Notes under the pieces: generated by a model | What the model saw: only the letters and a program-made list of their open reading frames with translations | What the model was told of the DNA's origin: nothing | Databases searched by the model: none | Part shown: one piece after another, positions 1 to 8,500 of the stretch | Position numbering within the stretch: position 1 is the stretch's first letter | Layout of the letters: every line of letters starts with the position of its first letter | Made by a program: the position numbers and the translations under genes | From: an uncultured Bacteroidales bacterium | GTDB lineage: Bacteria; Bacteroidota; Bacteroidia; Bacteroidales; Bacteroidaceae | Length of the DNA stretch: 64,000 nt | Reading direction: 5' to 3' | Assembly (NCBI GenBank): GCA_902800305.1 | Contig: CADCDP010000007.1 | Location: forward strand, 1-64,000

Positions 1-263
1 CAACCACCAAAAAAATCACTTTCCCACCACATTATTTAAAACTTTTTAATTAAATTTGTGGCGAATTCGGAAAATGTACATGAATACCGACGACTACATC
101 ATCGTACCCCCAAACGGACGTTATGTTGATGCGGAGCACCCTAAGGAGGACCTGTTTAATCAGGCCAAGGAGCCAAGGCCACAAGGAGACACTCGGCGCA
201 CAAGCCGCCAAAAACTCCTCTACTCCTCAACTCCTTAGACCAAAAACAAATAAAAACCAGTCA
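1..263. other. leader region before the ORF6N gene
   Basis: This stretch is AT-rich at the left edge and holds a Bacteroidota-type -7 box (TAAATTTG, 51-58). A 54-codon frame opens at an ATG at 74 and ends at 238, but it resembles nothing I recognise and runs past the start of the frame that extends upstream of the ORF6N gene. I treat 59-263 as a probable transcribed leader rather than as a gene. Confidence 0.4.
51..58 (+). promoter_or_regulatory. putative -7 box upstream of ORF6N gene
   Basis: TAAATTTG fits the Bacteroidota TAnnTTTG consensus and lies about 205 bases before the ORF6N start. No clear TTTG is seen at the -33 distance, so this is a half-supported promoter. Confidence 0.4.
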
Positions 264-872
264 ATGAACGAACTACAGCATATAGAATCCTCCGCCGTTT
301 CGGGCATCCGTTCACGCATCTACGAAGTGCGCGGCGTAAGGGTCATGCTCGATTTCGACTTGGCGAAACTCTATCAGGTGGAAACAAGAGTGCTGAAGCA
401 GACAGTAAGGCGACATTTGGACAGATTCCCCGAGGATTTCATGCTCAGACTCACGAAAGATGAAGCTAACCAACTGATACTTATAGGGGTGTCACAAAAT
501 GTGATACCCCAAGGATATAACCCTGGAGGCTCCAATATTTTCGCCTTCACAGAGCATGGCGTGTTAGCCTTGGCCTATGTGCTAAAAAGCCAAGTGGCAG
601 TCCAGATGGGACATGCGATAGTAAGAACGTTCGTGGCAATGCGCGAAACTTTGAATAAGGTCATCAACACCAACCTACAAATAGAAAACATCCGTGCGGA
701 ATTGGCCAATCAGCGGCTGTATATCGAGGACATTCTGCGCGACCAGAACGATACTAACGCAGATGTACAAGCTCAGCTCGATGCCATCAGTCAGTCGTTA
801 GCCGAGTTACAAAGCGAAGTAGTAATACCTCCCCACCGCACAGTGGTCGAGGAATTCGGAAAGCACCCATAG
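264..872 (+). CDS. ORF6N domain-containing protein
   Basis: The 202-residue product carries an ORF6N domain in its N-terminal half (around residues 10-100, with 'VMLDFDLAKLYQVET' and 'FAFTEHGVLALAYVL'). The C-terminal half is predicted to be helical and may form a coiled coil ('LQIENIRAELANQRLYIEDI'). ORF6N, like KilA-N, is a putative DNA-binding domain first known from phage and poxvirus proteins and is widespread on Bacteroidota chromosomes; its role there is unknown. The frame is open back to 123, but the ATG at 264 begins the recognisable protein. The next gene starts 45 bases downstream on the same strand, so cotranscription is possible. No phage genes lie nearby. Confidence 0.85.
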   Translation: MNELQHIESSAVSGIRSRIYEVRGVRVMLDFDLAKLYQVETRVLKQTVRRHLDRFPEDFMLRLTKDEANQLILIGVSQNVIPQGYNPGGSNIFAFTEHGVLALAYVLKSQVAVQMGHAIVRTFVAMRETLNKVINTNLQIENIRAELANQRLYIEDILRDQNDTNADVQAQLDAISQSLAELQSEVVIPPHRTVVEEFGKHP

Positions 873-917
873 CAACTAAACAATTCACAATATTTATTAA
901 CTTAATTTCAAATTCTT

Positions 918-3900
918 ATGTTCAAAAAGTTACTGACTTTAGCGGCCTTTATGGCCGTCGGCGTAGGATGGGGGAATCTCGCCCACGCACAAACGGACGT
1001 GACGGCGACGTACATCACGAATCCGGGCTTTGAAGGTGACTATACCATCAAAACTACGTACCAACAGGGAGGTTCAAATGAACGGTACATTTTCGAACCC
1101 GACGGATGGACGGTGGTACACACCAATCCTAACACGAACGACTTGACCTGTTTGAAGAGTAGCGATAAGCAGTCAAATAGTTTCTCTTCCTACACGATGA
1201 AACATTCAGGCGAACAGACCTATTGGGCACGTCTGCGTTGGGGTGGACAAAATTGGCAAAGTTCAGGTACCACAGGCAGCCCAACCTCTATCGAATTGCA
1301 GCAGCAATTGACAGCATTGCCCAGTGGCGTGTATCGTTTAAGTGCAGATTTGCTGTGCTATGCAGGAGCAGAAAAGAACAACCATATTTACTTAAAGGCG
1401 ACAAGCGCTAATAATAGCTGGCAGGTGGAGCCTACGATTAACAGCGAAAAGTCGGACAACAACTGGGAAAACAAATCTCTTATAATAACGTCTGATGGCT
1501 GCACTGAATACACGATTGGTCTACAAAACTTGCAAAACTGGAATAATAACGGCGAAACCATTTCAGGTTTCGACGACGTGAAGTTAGAGAAGCTGAGCAC
1601 CAGTGCTGCAGAGCCATTGGATATAACCTCCATTGTCCCCAAAGGTACAAGCAATTGGACGAACCATGGGGCAAACAATGCTGGTTCATTTTCTAATGGC
1701 GGCGTAACCATGGTGGAGCGATACTACAATCAGCACTATACGGGTACAGTGTCGGAACTGACTGTTAAAGACTTGCCCTCTGGCCTCTATGAGGCTGAAG
1801 TGTATTGTCATGCTCATTGTGCTGACTGGAATTGTTCGGCTATACCAGAGGCAGCAGGACAAACTGACCGCACTATTCTTAGTGCCAATAATGTGGAATA
1901 TGGCATCCCTATCGTGAACGATAAGAGTTTGACCGAAGGCCCACAAGTGCGCCTCTTGGAAAACATTAGTGTGACTGACGGAACGTTAGTGTTTAAGGTA
2001 CGCAACGACCAGGAAGGTGCAAACTGGCTCACCTTTGAGGTGAAGTCTCTGAAATATTTTGGCCCAACCATTGCTGCTGAAGCTGTCGAATTTACCAGCG
2101 GAGCGACGATGGAAGCCGATAAATGGTACTACTTTGATGCACCTTTTGCTACTACGTATGCCTTTGCTGCAGGAACAGACTTGAACAACATCGACTATAC
2201 CACCGATGGCTCTATCTTGTTGGAGAATGCTTTATCTGTTAACAACAAGTTTGTAGCTTCTCAGGATGTGGAAGTAAAACGTTACTATTTCAAGTCATCG
2301 GAGGCTCAGACTTTCACGTTTGGCCCTGCATCCTACTCCTACACCGTGGGCGATGCCACATCGAATATTGCTGATGGCGCATACATACAGAGCCTGACGA
2401 CATGGACACTGGAATATGCTTCGGCTACATCTGACGACCCAGACGCAACCTTTGCCCTGGTGGATGGCTCAGCTAAGGCAGTGCTGGCTAAGGGTGGTAC
2501 ACCTGTGGCTGAGGGTACACTTTCTCTCGACGGAAACACACTGACCGCAACCTTCGACGGCGTGACCTTAGATAAGGAGTCAGCCTACACCCTCTCTCTT
2601 CCTGCCGGTGTGGTGGGTTATGAAGGACAAGAGGCAAATGCAGCAGTAAGCGTTGCAGTCAATACACCTGCCGTGTTCGATGGGCATTTCTACCTTTATA
2701 ATACTGATACGAAGACTTATCTTAGCCGTAGCGGTAAATATGCAACCCAAGCTATTCTTGACAACTATGGATTAGCTGTTATTCTGAAGACAGATGCAAC
2801 GGGTAAGACCACCATTCAGTATTTCGATAGCGAATATTGGCTTGGCGATGATGGGTTCTGTTATGGCGATTGCACAGGGGGCCGTATCCGTACTTATAAC
2901 GTGACGAAAGTTGAAGGTGGCTATAAGTTCCTAAATACAAACAATAATATGTATTTGGCTGTTTATAATGGTGCTGCCGTTGGTGATGCCGTAGAAGGTG
3001 GAAATCTTCAAGGCACGTCCAACATCTGGGCACTTGAGTCAACTGCTGACCACGTAACCAACTATACACGTAATGCTGATGCACAAGTGATTGCTGCAGT
3101 AGCTAATGTTGATGAGCTGAATAGTATCACAACCAAAGCTGAATTGGAAAGCAAGCTTGCAAGCGACTATCAAGCCATTCATATTGCCATTACAGGTGCT
3201 AAAGAAGAGAAGTTCAATCAATATGCAGGTTATAGCGAAGCTTTAGCAGAGAACACCTACTACTCAGAAACAGTGACAGGTTTGGCGCCAGGTCTATACA
3301 AACTGAGCGTAGATGCATTCCAACGTGCTGCTTCTAACGAGAAGGTGAGAGATGCAGACGGTGCACGTAGCATCATCTACTTATACGCTAACGGTGCAAA
3401 GACACAGCTCAAGTCGGTGATGGATGCATACGCAGAAACAGCATACGACGAGTATGACTTTGTAGTTGATGGGAAGCACTATCCGGACACACAGGCAGCT
3501 GCTTATATCGCTTTGGAAACGGTTGACTACAGTAATGACGTATATGTATATGTAGCTGCCGATGGCGAGTCCGAGACGGGAACATTGAAAATTGGTATCA
3601 AGAATCCAACTCGTTTAGGTGGAGATTTTGCCACATGGGCTGTCTATAACAATTGGACACTTACCTACTACAAGGAGGCAGCATCGATTGTGTCTGCTAC
3701 AGGTATCACTATAGCCCCAGCTTCTGCAACCGTGACAACGGGTGAAACAGTGACGCTTACTGCTACTGTGACTCCAGAGGAAGCCGACGACAAGACTGCT
3801 TCGTGGTCTTCCAGCAACGAGGCTGTAGCCACTGTGGACAATAATGGTGTTGTGACTGCCCTTGAGCCAGGTTCAGCCACCATCACTGCTTCTGCTAACG

Positions 3901-6467
3901 GTGGCGAGGACATTACTGCTTCTGCTACTATCACCGTGGCCGATGCTGCCGCTCCTGCATTCTATGCAACAGATATTGCCACCGCTACTGACTACTACAT
4001 TGTGAATGCCGCTACAGGTAAGTTCCTCGGTGGTGGTAACAACTATGGCACACGTGCTTCGCTCATTGAGCATGGTATTCCATTCACGATTACGCAGGAA
4101 GAAAGTGGCAAGTACACGTTAGACTCACATGTTTACAATAGTAAGGATAGCCATTATTTCAGAGGTGACTATGTTGACCAGACATCGAAGAACAATATCT
4201 ATATCACTCCGATAGGGGAGAGTGGCAAGTTCAGCATCTCGACTGCCGAAGGTGCAGAGTATGTGACTGCTGCTGCTGGTAACACCATCGTAGCTAACAA
4301 TGCTGCCGATGCTAACAGCTCTTTGGCTCAGTGGTACTTCGTTTCTAAGACCGACCGCGACAAGGCACTGGCCGCTGCTACTGATCAGAATCCAGTGGAT
4401 GCTACCTACTATATTCCAAACGCCAGCTTCAGCCGGAACATGAACACTCAGTATAACGAGAACCCATGGTCGGTAGATGCTACTAATTCTAATCTGAACA
4501 GTGAGACCAACTGTGCAGAGTCGTACCACTCAACCTTCGAGGTGAAGAAGACCATCACCAACTTGCCCAATGGTTCTTATAAGGTGAGAGCACAGGCTGT
4601 TGCCAATAATGCAGAGACAGGTGCTGTTGTCTTCATCAACGAAGGTGAAGATGGACAGACGGCGGCCTTCGACGTAATGCAAAACGGCGAAACTAATATG
4701 GCCACTTGTGCCGCTTCGTTCGCTGCTGGACGCTATTACACCGAATGGATTCCTGTGACTGTCGAGAACCATACACTGACTCTCGGTGTGAAAGGTGGTG
4801 TAGTAGACGCTTCATGGTGTGTATGGGACAACTTCGAACTCTACATGACAGGCTACACTCCTGTAACGGAAGTAACAGCTTCGATTGACAATAGCGAGAT
4901 TGAAGTGAGCGGGACAGCTCAAATCACGGCTTCCGTGACTGAAGGTGCATCCTTCGACGCCATCTCTTACGTGTCTTCCGACGTGACAGTGGCTACGGTT
5001 GACGAAAATGGTCTTGTAACTGCTGTAGCTGAAGGTACTGCAAACATCACTGTAAAGGCAGAGATGGAAAACGAATCGAAGACAATCGACGTGACGGTGA
5101 TTTTCACTTCCGCTACTCCTGATGACTATGCAGCACTCAATGCAGCTATGGAAGGTAAGATTCTCGGTTTCTTGGAGGGCGAGTACGCTCCTTACAACAA
5201 TAATGTGGAAGGTATCGAAGCTCTCAATGCAGCCAAGGCTATCGATCAGACTCAGAAGAACTCTGCCGAAGTGGTGCAGTCGCTCACCGCAGCAATCACT
5301 AATGCTACTTGGACGGCTAACACCGAGGAAGTGAACGCTGTGTACGACGGTACATTTGCTGCCGCAGAGAATAACGGCGCACCTGCTGGTTGGACAATGT
5401 CTAACAACACATTGGGTGGTGGAACGCACGCTCGTGCCTTTGTGGGTGATGACCGCCTCTCTGAGTTCAACGGGACAAAATCTGGTTTCTTCCTCCGATT
5501 CGACGGATATGATTCTTCTCGTGGGTCGCTCTACCATTATGGCAAAACTGCTGGCTACACCATGCCTCTGAAGGCCAATACGACCTACTATGTAAAGGCT
5601 AATGTGGCTGGCTGGGGTTCGACAGGTAAGCCAATCCGCCTGAATGTATCAGGGCCAGAGGACTTCACTGCTCTGAACCAGCAATTGAATACAAATGTGA
5701 GAGCCGATATTGCAGATAACCTTCCACAGACGTTCTACATCCTCTTTACGACAGGTGAGACTGAAGGTAATTATACTATTAGCTTCCAGACTCCTGGTTC
5801 AGACGATAATAAGCACAATGTGGTTGTTTCCAATATCGAGTTGAAGAGTTCTCTGGATGTGACCATGACTATCAAGGTAGATAACGAGTATGGCACATTC
5901 TTCGCACCATTCGACGTGGATATTCCACAGGGTGTAAAGGCTTACATGGTAGAGAGTGTAAACGATAAGGATGAATTGGAACTGATCGAAGTTACAAGCA
6001 CAATCCCTGCTAATACACCTGTCATCATCTACAAGAATGAATTTACGGCAGAAGAGGTAGCAAACAAAGTATTCACCGAAACGTTCCACGGAATAAACCT
6101 TATTGCGAATACAGAGACGGAAGGTACAAATCTATTGACAGGTGTGTACTATAGGCAACTTGCTCCGGAGAACTCTTACGTTCTGCAGAATATTGATGAG
6201 AAGGTTGCCTTCTACCATGTAGAAGCAGGTGGACAGCCAACAATGAGAGCCTACAGTGCTTACCTCAATTACACCGAACCTAATTCGGCTAAGTCTCTCT
6301 CCTTCGGCGACGACGAAGCTACTGCCATTGCTGGCATCGAGGCACTTACCTCTGGTAACATGGAAGGCATCTACACCACTTCGGGTGCAAAGGTGAACTC
6401 CTTGCAGAAGGGCGTTAACATCATCCGCACGAAGGACGGAAAGAGCATGAAGGTGTATGTAAAATAA
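918..6467 (+). CDS. giant secreted multi-domain protein with Ig-like and trefoil-like domains
   Basis: This 1849-residue protein has a signal peptide (cleavage probably after NLAHA, about residue 25). In order it shows a beta-sandwich, CBM-like region (about 30-225), a ricin-type trefoil-like segment (about 588-708), a Big_2 immunoglobulin-like domain (about 924-1012), a second trefoil-like segment (about 1018-1155), another sandwich region, a second Big_2 domain (about 1315-1397), and a C-terminal tail ('GVNIIRTKDGKSMKVYVK') like the type A sorting tails of the type IX secretion system. I see no catalytic domain. Family knowledge suggests surface display and carbohydrate or protein binding; the ligand is unknown. 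Its organisation resembles the protein at 52011-54779. A small peptide gene follows 207 bases downstream. Confidence 0.8.
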   Translation: MFKKLLTLAAFMAVGVGWGNLAHAQTDVTATYITNPGFEGDYTIKTTYQQGGSNERYIFEPDGWTVVHTNPNTNDLTCLKSSDKQSNSFSSYTMKHSGEQTYWARLRWGGQNWQSSGTTGSPTSIELQQQLTALPSGVYRLSADLLCYAGAEKNNHIYLKATSANNSWQVEPTINSEKSDNNWENKSLIITSDGCTEYTIGLQNLQNWNNNGETISGFDDVKLEKLSTSAAEPLDITSIVPKGTSNWTNHGANNAGSFSNGGVTMVERYYNQHYTGTVSELTVKDLPSGLYEAEVYCHAHCADWNCSAIPEAAGQTDRTILSANNVEYGIPIVNDKSLTEGPQVRLLENISVTDGTLVFKVRNDQEGANWLTFEVKSLKYFGPTIAAEAVEFTSGATMEADKWYYFDAPFATTYAFAAGTDLNNIDYTTDGSILLENALSVNNKFVASQDVEVKRYYFKSSEAQTFTFGPASYSYTVGDATSNIADGAYIQSLTTWTLEYASATSDDPDATFALVDGSAKAVLAKGGTPVAEGTLSLDGNTLTATFDGVTLDKESAYTLSLPAGVVGYEGQEANAAVSVAVNTPAVFDGHFYLYNTDTKTYLSRSGKYATQAILDNYGLAVILKTDATGKTTIQYFDSEYWLGDDGFCYGDCTGGRIRTYNVTKVEGGYKFLNTNNNMYLAVYNGAAVGDAVEGGNLQGTSNIWALESTADHVTNYTRNADAQVIAAVANVDELNSITTKAELESKLASDYQAIHIAITGAKEEKFNQYAGYSEALAENTYYSETVTGLAPGLYKLSVDAFQRAASNEKVRDADGARSIIYLYANGAKTQLKSVMDAYAETAYDEYDFVVDGKHYPDTQAAAYIALETVDYSNDVYVYVAADGESETGTLKIGIKNPTRLGGDFATWAVYNNWTLTYYKEAASIVSATGITIAPASATVTTGETVTLTATVTPEEADDKTASWSSSNEAVATVDNNGVVTALEPGSATITASANGGEDITASATITVADAAAPAFYATDIATATDYYIVNAATGKFLGGGNNYGTRASLIEHGIPFTITQEESGKYTLDSHVYNSKDSHYFRGDYVDQTSKNNIYITPIGESGKFSISTAEGAEYVTAAAGNTIVANNAADANSSLAQWYFVSKTDRDKALAAATDQNPVDATYYIPNASFSRNMNTQYNENPWSVDATNSNLNSETNCAESYHSTFEVKKTITNLPNGSYKVRAQAVANNAETGAVVFINEGEDGQTAAFDVMQNGETNMATCAASFAAGRYYTEWIPVTVENHTLTLGVKGGVVDASWCVWDNFELYMTGYTPVTEVTASIDNSEIEVSGTAQITASVTEGASFDAISYVSSDVTVATVDENGLVTAVAEGTANITVKAEMENESKTIDVTVIFTSATPDDYAALNAAMEGKILGFLEGEYAPYNNNVEGIEALNAAKAIDQTQKNSAEVVQSLTAAITNATWTANTEEVNAVYDGTFAAAENNGAPAGWTMSNNTLGGGTHARAFVGDDRLSEFNGTKSGFFLRFDGYDSSRGSLYHYGKTAGYTMPLKANTTYYVKANVAGWGSTGKPIRLNVSGPEDFTALNQQLNTNVRADIADNLPQTFYILFTTGETEGNYTISFQTPGSDDNKHNVVVSNIELKSSLDVTMTIKVDNEYGTFFAPFDVDIPQGVKAYMVESVNDKDELELIEVTSTIPANTPVIIYKNEFTAEEVANKVFTETFHGINLIANTETEGTNLLTGVYYRQLAPENSYVLQNIDEKVAFYHVEAGGQPTMRAYSAYLNYTEPNSAKSLSFGDDEATAIAGIEALTSGNMEGIYTTSGAKVNSLQKGVNIIRTKDGKSMKVYVK

Positions 6468-6502
6468 TAGACTGACGATAGAGGACGGCGGACAAGGGCA
6501 CA

Positions 6503-6527
6503 TTTCGTGTAAGGCGGTTTGCCCGCC
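6503..6527 (+). repeat. 25-base dispersed repeat with small hairpin, copy 1
   Basis: This segment matches 24061-24085 at 23 of 25 bases and centres on a GGCGG/CCGCC hairpin with a five-base loop. It lies 35 bases past the stop of the giant secreted protein. It may act as a weak terminator or belong to a REP-like family. Confidence 0.6.
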
Positions 6528-6568
6528 GCCCTTCCCCCTATCAACTCTCAACTATCAATCATCACGAA

Positions 6569-6635
6569 AGCGAACACGAATCTCCCAGATACACACGAAT
6601 GAGATTCGTAAAAATCCGAAAGATTCGTGTTCGCT
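6569..6635. repeat. 67-bp element with 15-bp perfect inverted ends
   Basis: AGCGAACACGAATCT (6569-6583) and its exact reverse complement (6621-6635) bound the element. A second, nested inverted pair, ACGAAT/ATTCGT, sits at 6595-6609. It lies just upstream of the small peptide gene and could fold in its mRNA leader, or be a minimal non-autonomous repeat. Confidence 0.65.
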
Positions 6636-6674
6636 AAACGCAAGAACAATCACTTAAAACAAGAAAGGATAATT

Positions 6675-6848
6675 ATGAAAAAGATGTATGAACAGCCTCT
6701 GCTAAAGAGAAATAAGGCCAAGATGGATCTCTGCATCCTGCAACTTTCTCTGGACAAAAAGACACCAGCAGATAAAGACCAACAGCCAGCAACCAAGCGT
6801 CGCAACTTCCTCGAAGACGACGACGCCGACTGGAATCTCGGCATCTAA
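6675..6848 (+). CDS. small conserved-type hypothetical peptide (57 aa)
   Basis: The 57-residue peptide starts with MKKMYEQPLLKR, has a charged middle (KKTPADKDQQPATKRR) and ends in an acidic, Trp-containing tail (LEDDDADWNLGI). Short peptides opening with MKK-x-Y-x-x-P are frequent in Prevotella and Bacteroides, often downstream of secreted proteins; their function is unknown to me. The ATG at 6675 follows an AAAGGA-like sequence. The gene is bounded by a 67-bp inverted repeat upstream and a strong terminator 26 bases downstream, which supports a real unit. There is no leader-peptide double-Gly motif and only one Cys, so I do not assign it to a modified-peptide class. Confidence 0.55.
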   Translation: MKKMYEQPLLKRNKAKMDLCILQLSLDKKTPADKDQQPATKRRNFLEDDDADWNLGI

Positions 6849-6874
6849 TAGCTACAACGTCATACCATCACAAA

Positions 6875-6912
6875 GGGAGGACGCACCGAAAAATGGTGCG
6901 TCCTCCCTTTTT
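6875..6912 (+). terminator. intrinsic terminator after small peptide gene
   Basis: There is a perfect 13-bp stem (6875-6887 with 6895-6907), a seven-base loop and a following T-run. It closes the transcript from the left part of the window. Confidence 0.92.
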
Positions 6913-6956
6913 CCCTTTTTTCTCCCTCCCCAAACACCACTTTCCCACCCCAACGT

Positions 6957-6987
6957 ATTGCCATATCAACTCCTTTTTGTATCTTTG
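6957..6987 (+). promoter_or_regulatory. promoter of the plus-strand DUF6057 operon
   Basis: TATCTTTG (6980-6987) fits the Bacteroidota -7 consensus, and ATTG (6957-6960) lies 19 bases upstream as a -33 element. The ATG follows 43 bases after the -7 box. Confidence 0.75.
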
Positions 6988-7030
6988 CACCGAAAACTAA
7001 CCGAATACACATATTTATATATATAGGACT

Positions 7031-8500
7031 ATGCCGAAAAAAAGAGGAATACAGATAGCGGTCATCGCATTGTGGGCTGTGGGTTGCTTCTGGTTTTTCC
7101 AGTCGCAATACCCTTACCACTTCTTTTACCAAGAACAAAACCAGCTGTTCCTGTGGGATGGGGAATATTTGCTTTCTTACTTCGAGAAGCCTGCTTGGTT
7201 GGCGTGTCTCTTGGGCGACTTCCTCACACAATATTATTATTATCTCTACGCAGGTCCTGCCATCCTGACGGTCGTGCTGCTCGTCTTGGGCGACCTGACC
7301 AGGCGATGCCTCGAACGGGCATTCGTCGGGTTCTCCTATCAGCCGTTCATGCAGTGGATGGCGTTCATCTTCGCCATTGCACTCATCACTTTGGAGGCAC
7401 GTCTGTCGCTCTACGAGGAGTACAGGCTCAGTGCCATCGTGGCACTCGTGGGCGGTGCTACTTTCTGGTGGTTGCACAGCTCGCTGAACGAGCGGATACA
7501 GCGATGGTGGGTGTATCTGTGCTCGTTCCCCGCTTTCACCATCTTAGCTTTCTGGATGTTCGGGTACGGATTCCTGCTGGTAATGATTTTCGAGCTAATC
7601 AAGATTTTGGCGTTAGCTACTTGGCGGACAAAGACAAAGCGGAAGTACTGGCTCTTGGTGCCTTTCGTCATCGTCACTATGTTCCCGAACCTCTTTGGAA
7701 GACGTGTGGCGATATTCTACGGCATGGGACGTGTGGGCACGTTCCTCTACCCAGCCCATTTCAAGTGGGTGGATGCCGACAAGGCTAAGAAGCTGGAGCG
7801 CATCATGGCCTACGACAATGAGTATGGATTCGGACACGACCAGAAGGTGGTACGGATGTACGAGTCGGATACGGAGGAGAAGACGGAAGAGATGACGTTC
7901 TTCTACTGCCTCTCGCTGGCACGGCTCGACCTGCTGCCCGACCGCCTGATGTCGATGGAGCAACCCGTCTTGGGCACGTTCTACAAGATTGGTCCCGACA
8001 CACCGCTCTACACGGTGAAAATCATGAACGAACTCTACTACTTGCTGGGCGACATGACCTACACGGAACGGGCTGCCCTGTTGGCCAGCGTCTCCTCACC
8101 CAACGGACGCAACGTTCGCATGGTCAAGCGGTTGGCTGAAGTGAACCTGGTGCGTGACGACCTGCCGGCGGCCATGAAATACCTGCGGTTGCTCAGCAAG
8201 ACAGCGGTCTATCGCCAGTGGGCTGCCGACCACACCCCTGCCACGATGACGGAAGAGGTACAGAAGGAGATGGAACGGAAACGCTCGTTCCTCAACACCA
8301 GCGACCACATCCGTGTGGGCGACGACTGCTACACCATCCTCACCCAATTGCTCGACAGCAACCCACGGAACACGATTGCTCTCGACTTCCTCCTGTGCAG
8401 CGACATCGTGGCACGGCAGAAAGAGGTGTTCCTCCGCGACTACGAACGCTATGGCCCACGGGCAAAAGCACTCTACCAGCAAGCGCTGACACTCGAATGA
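7031..8500 (+). CDS. DUF6057 family membrane protein, copy 1
   Basis: The 489-residue protein has many hydrophobic segments in roughly the first 225 residues and a helical, TPR-like soluble C-terminal half. It shares with two paralogues in this window (12837-14477 and 14470-16038) an N-terminal 'YQEQNQLFLWDGEY' motif after the first membrane segment and a C-terminal 'KRLAEVNL...MKYLRLLSKT' block. I recognise the family as DUF6057, which has no known function. Its stop overlaps the start of the next gene (ATGA at 8497-8500), so translation is probably coupled to the haem-motif lipoprotein. It is somewhat shorter than the paralogues, mainly in the membrane part. Confidence 0.8.
   Translation: MPKKRGIQIAVIALWAVGCFWFFQSQYPYHFFYQEQNQLFLWDGEYLLSYFEKPAWLACLLGDFLTQYYYYLYAGPAILTVVLLVLGDLTRRCLERAFVGFSYQPFMQWMAFIFAIALITLEARLSLYEEYRLSAIVALVGGATFWWLHSSLNERIQRWWVYLCSFPAFTILAFWMFGYGFLLVMIFELIKILALATWRTKTKRKYWLLVPFVIVTMFPNLFGRRVAIFYGMGRVGTFLYPAHFKWVDADKAKKLERIMAYDNEYGFGHDQKVVRMYESDTEEKTEEMTFFYCLSLARLDLLPDRLMSMEQPVLGTFYKIGPDTPLYTVKIMNELYYLLGDMTYTERAALLASVSSPNGRNVRMVKRLAEVNLVRDDLPAAMKYLRLLSKTAVYRQWAADHTPATMTEEVQKEMERKRSFLNTSDHIRVGDDCYTILTQLLDSNPRNTIALDFLLCSDIVARQKEVFLRDYERYGPRAKALYQQALTLE

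Noticed and set aside
74..238. 54-codon frame after the -7 box at the left edge
   Set aside because: Basic, low-information sequence with no family; more likely leader sequence of the ORF6N gene.
8218..8496. Upstream extension of the first haem-motif lipoprotein frame
   Set aside because: It overlaps DUF6057 coding sequence; the lipoprotein signal peptide begins at 8497.
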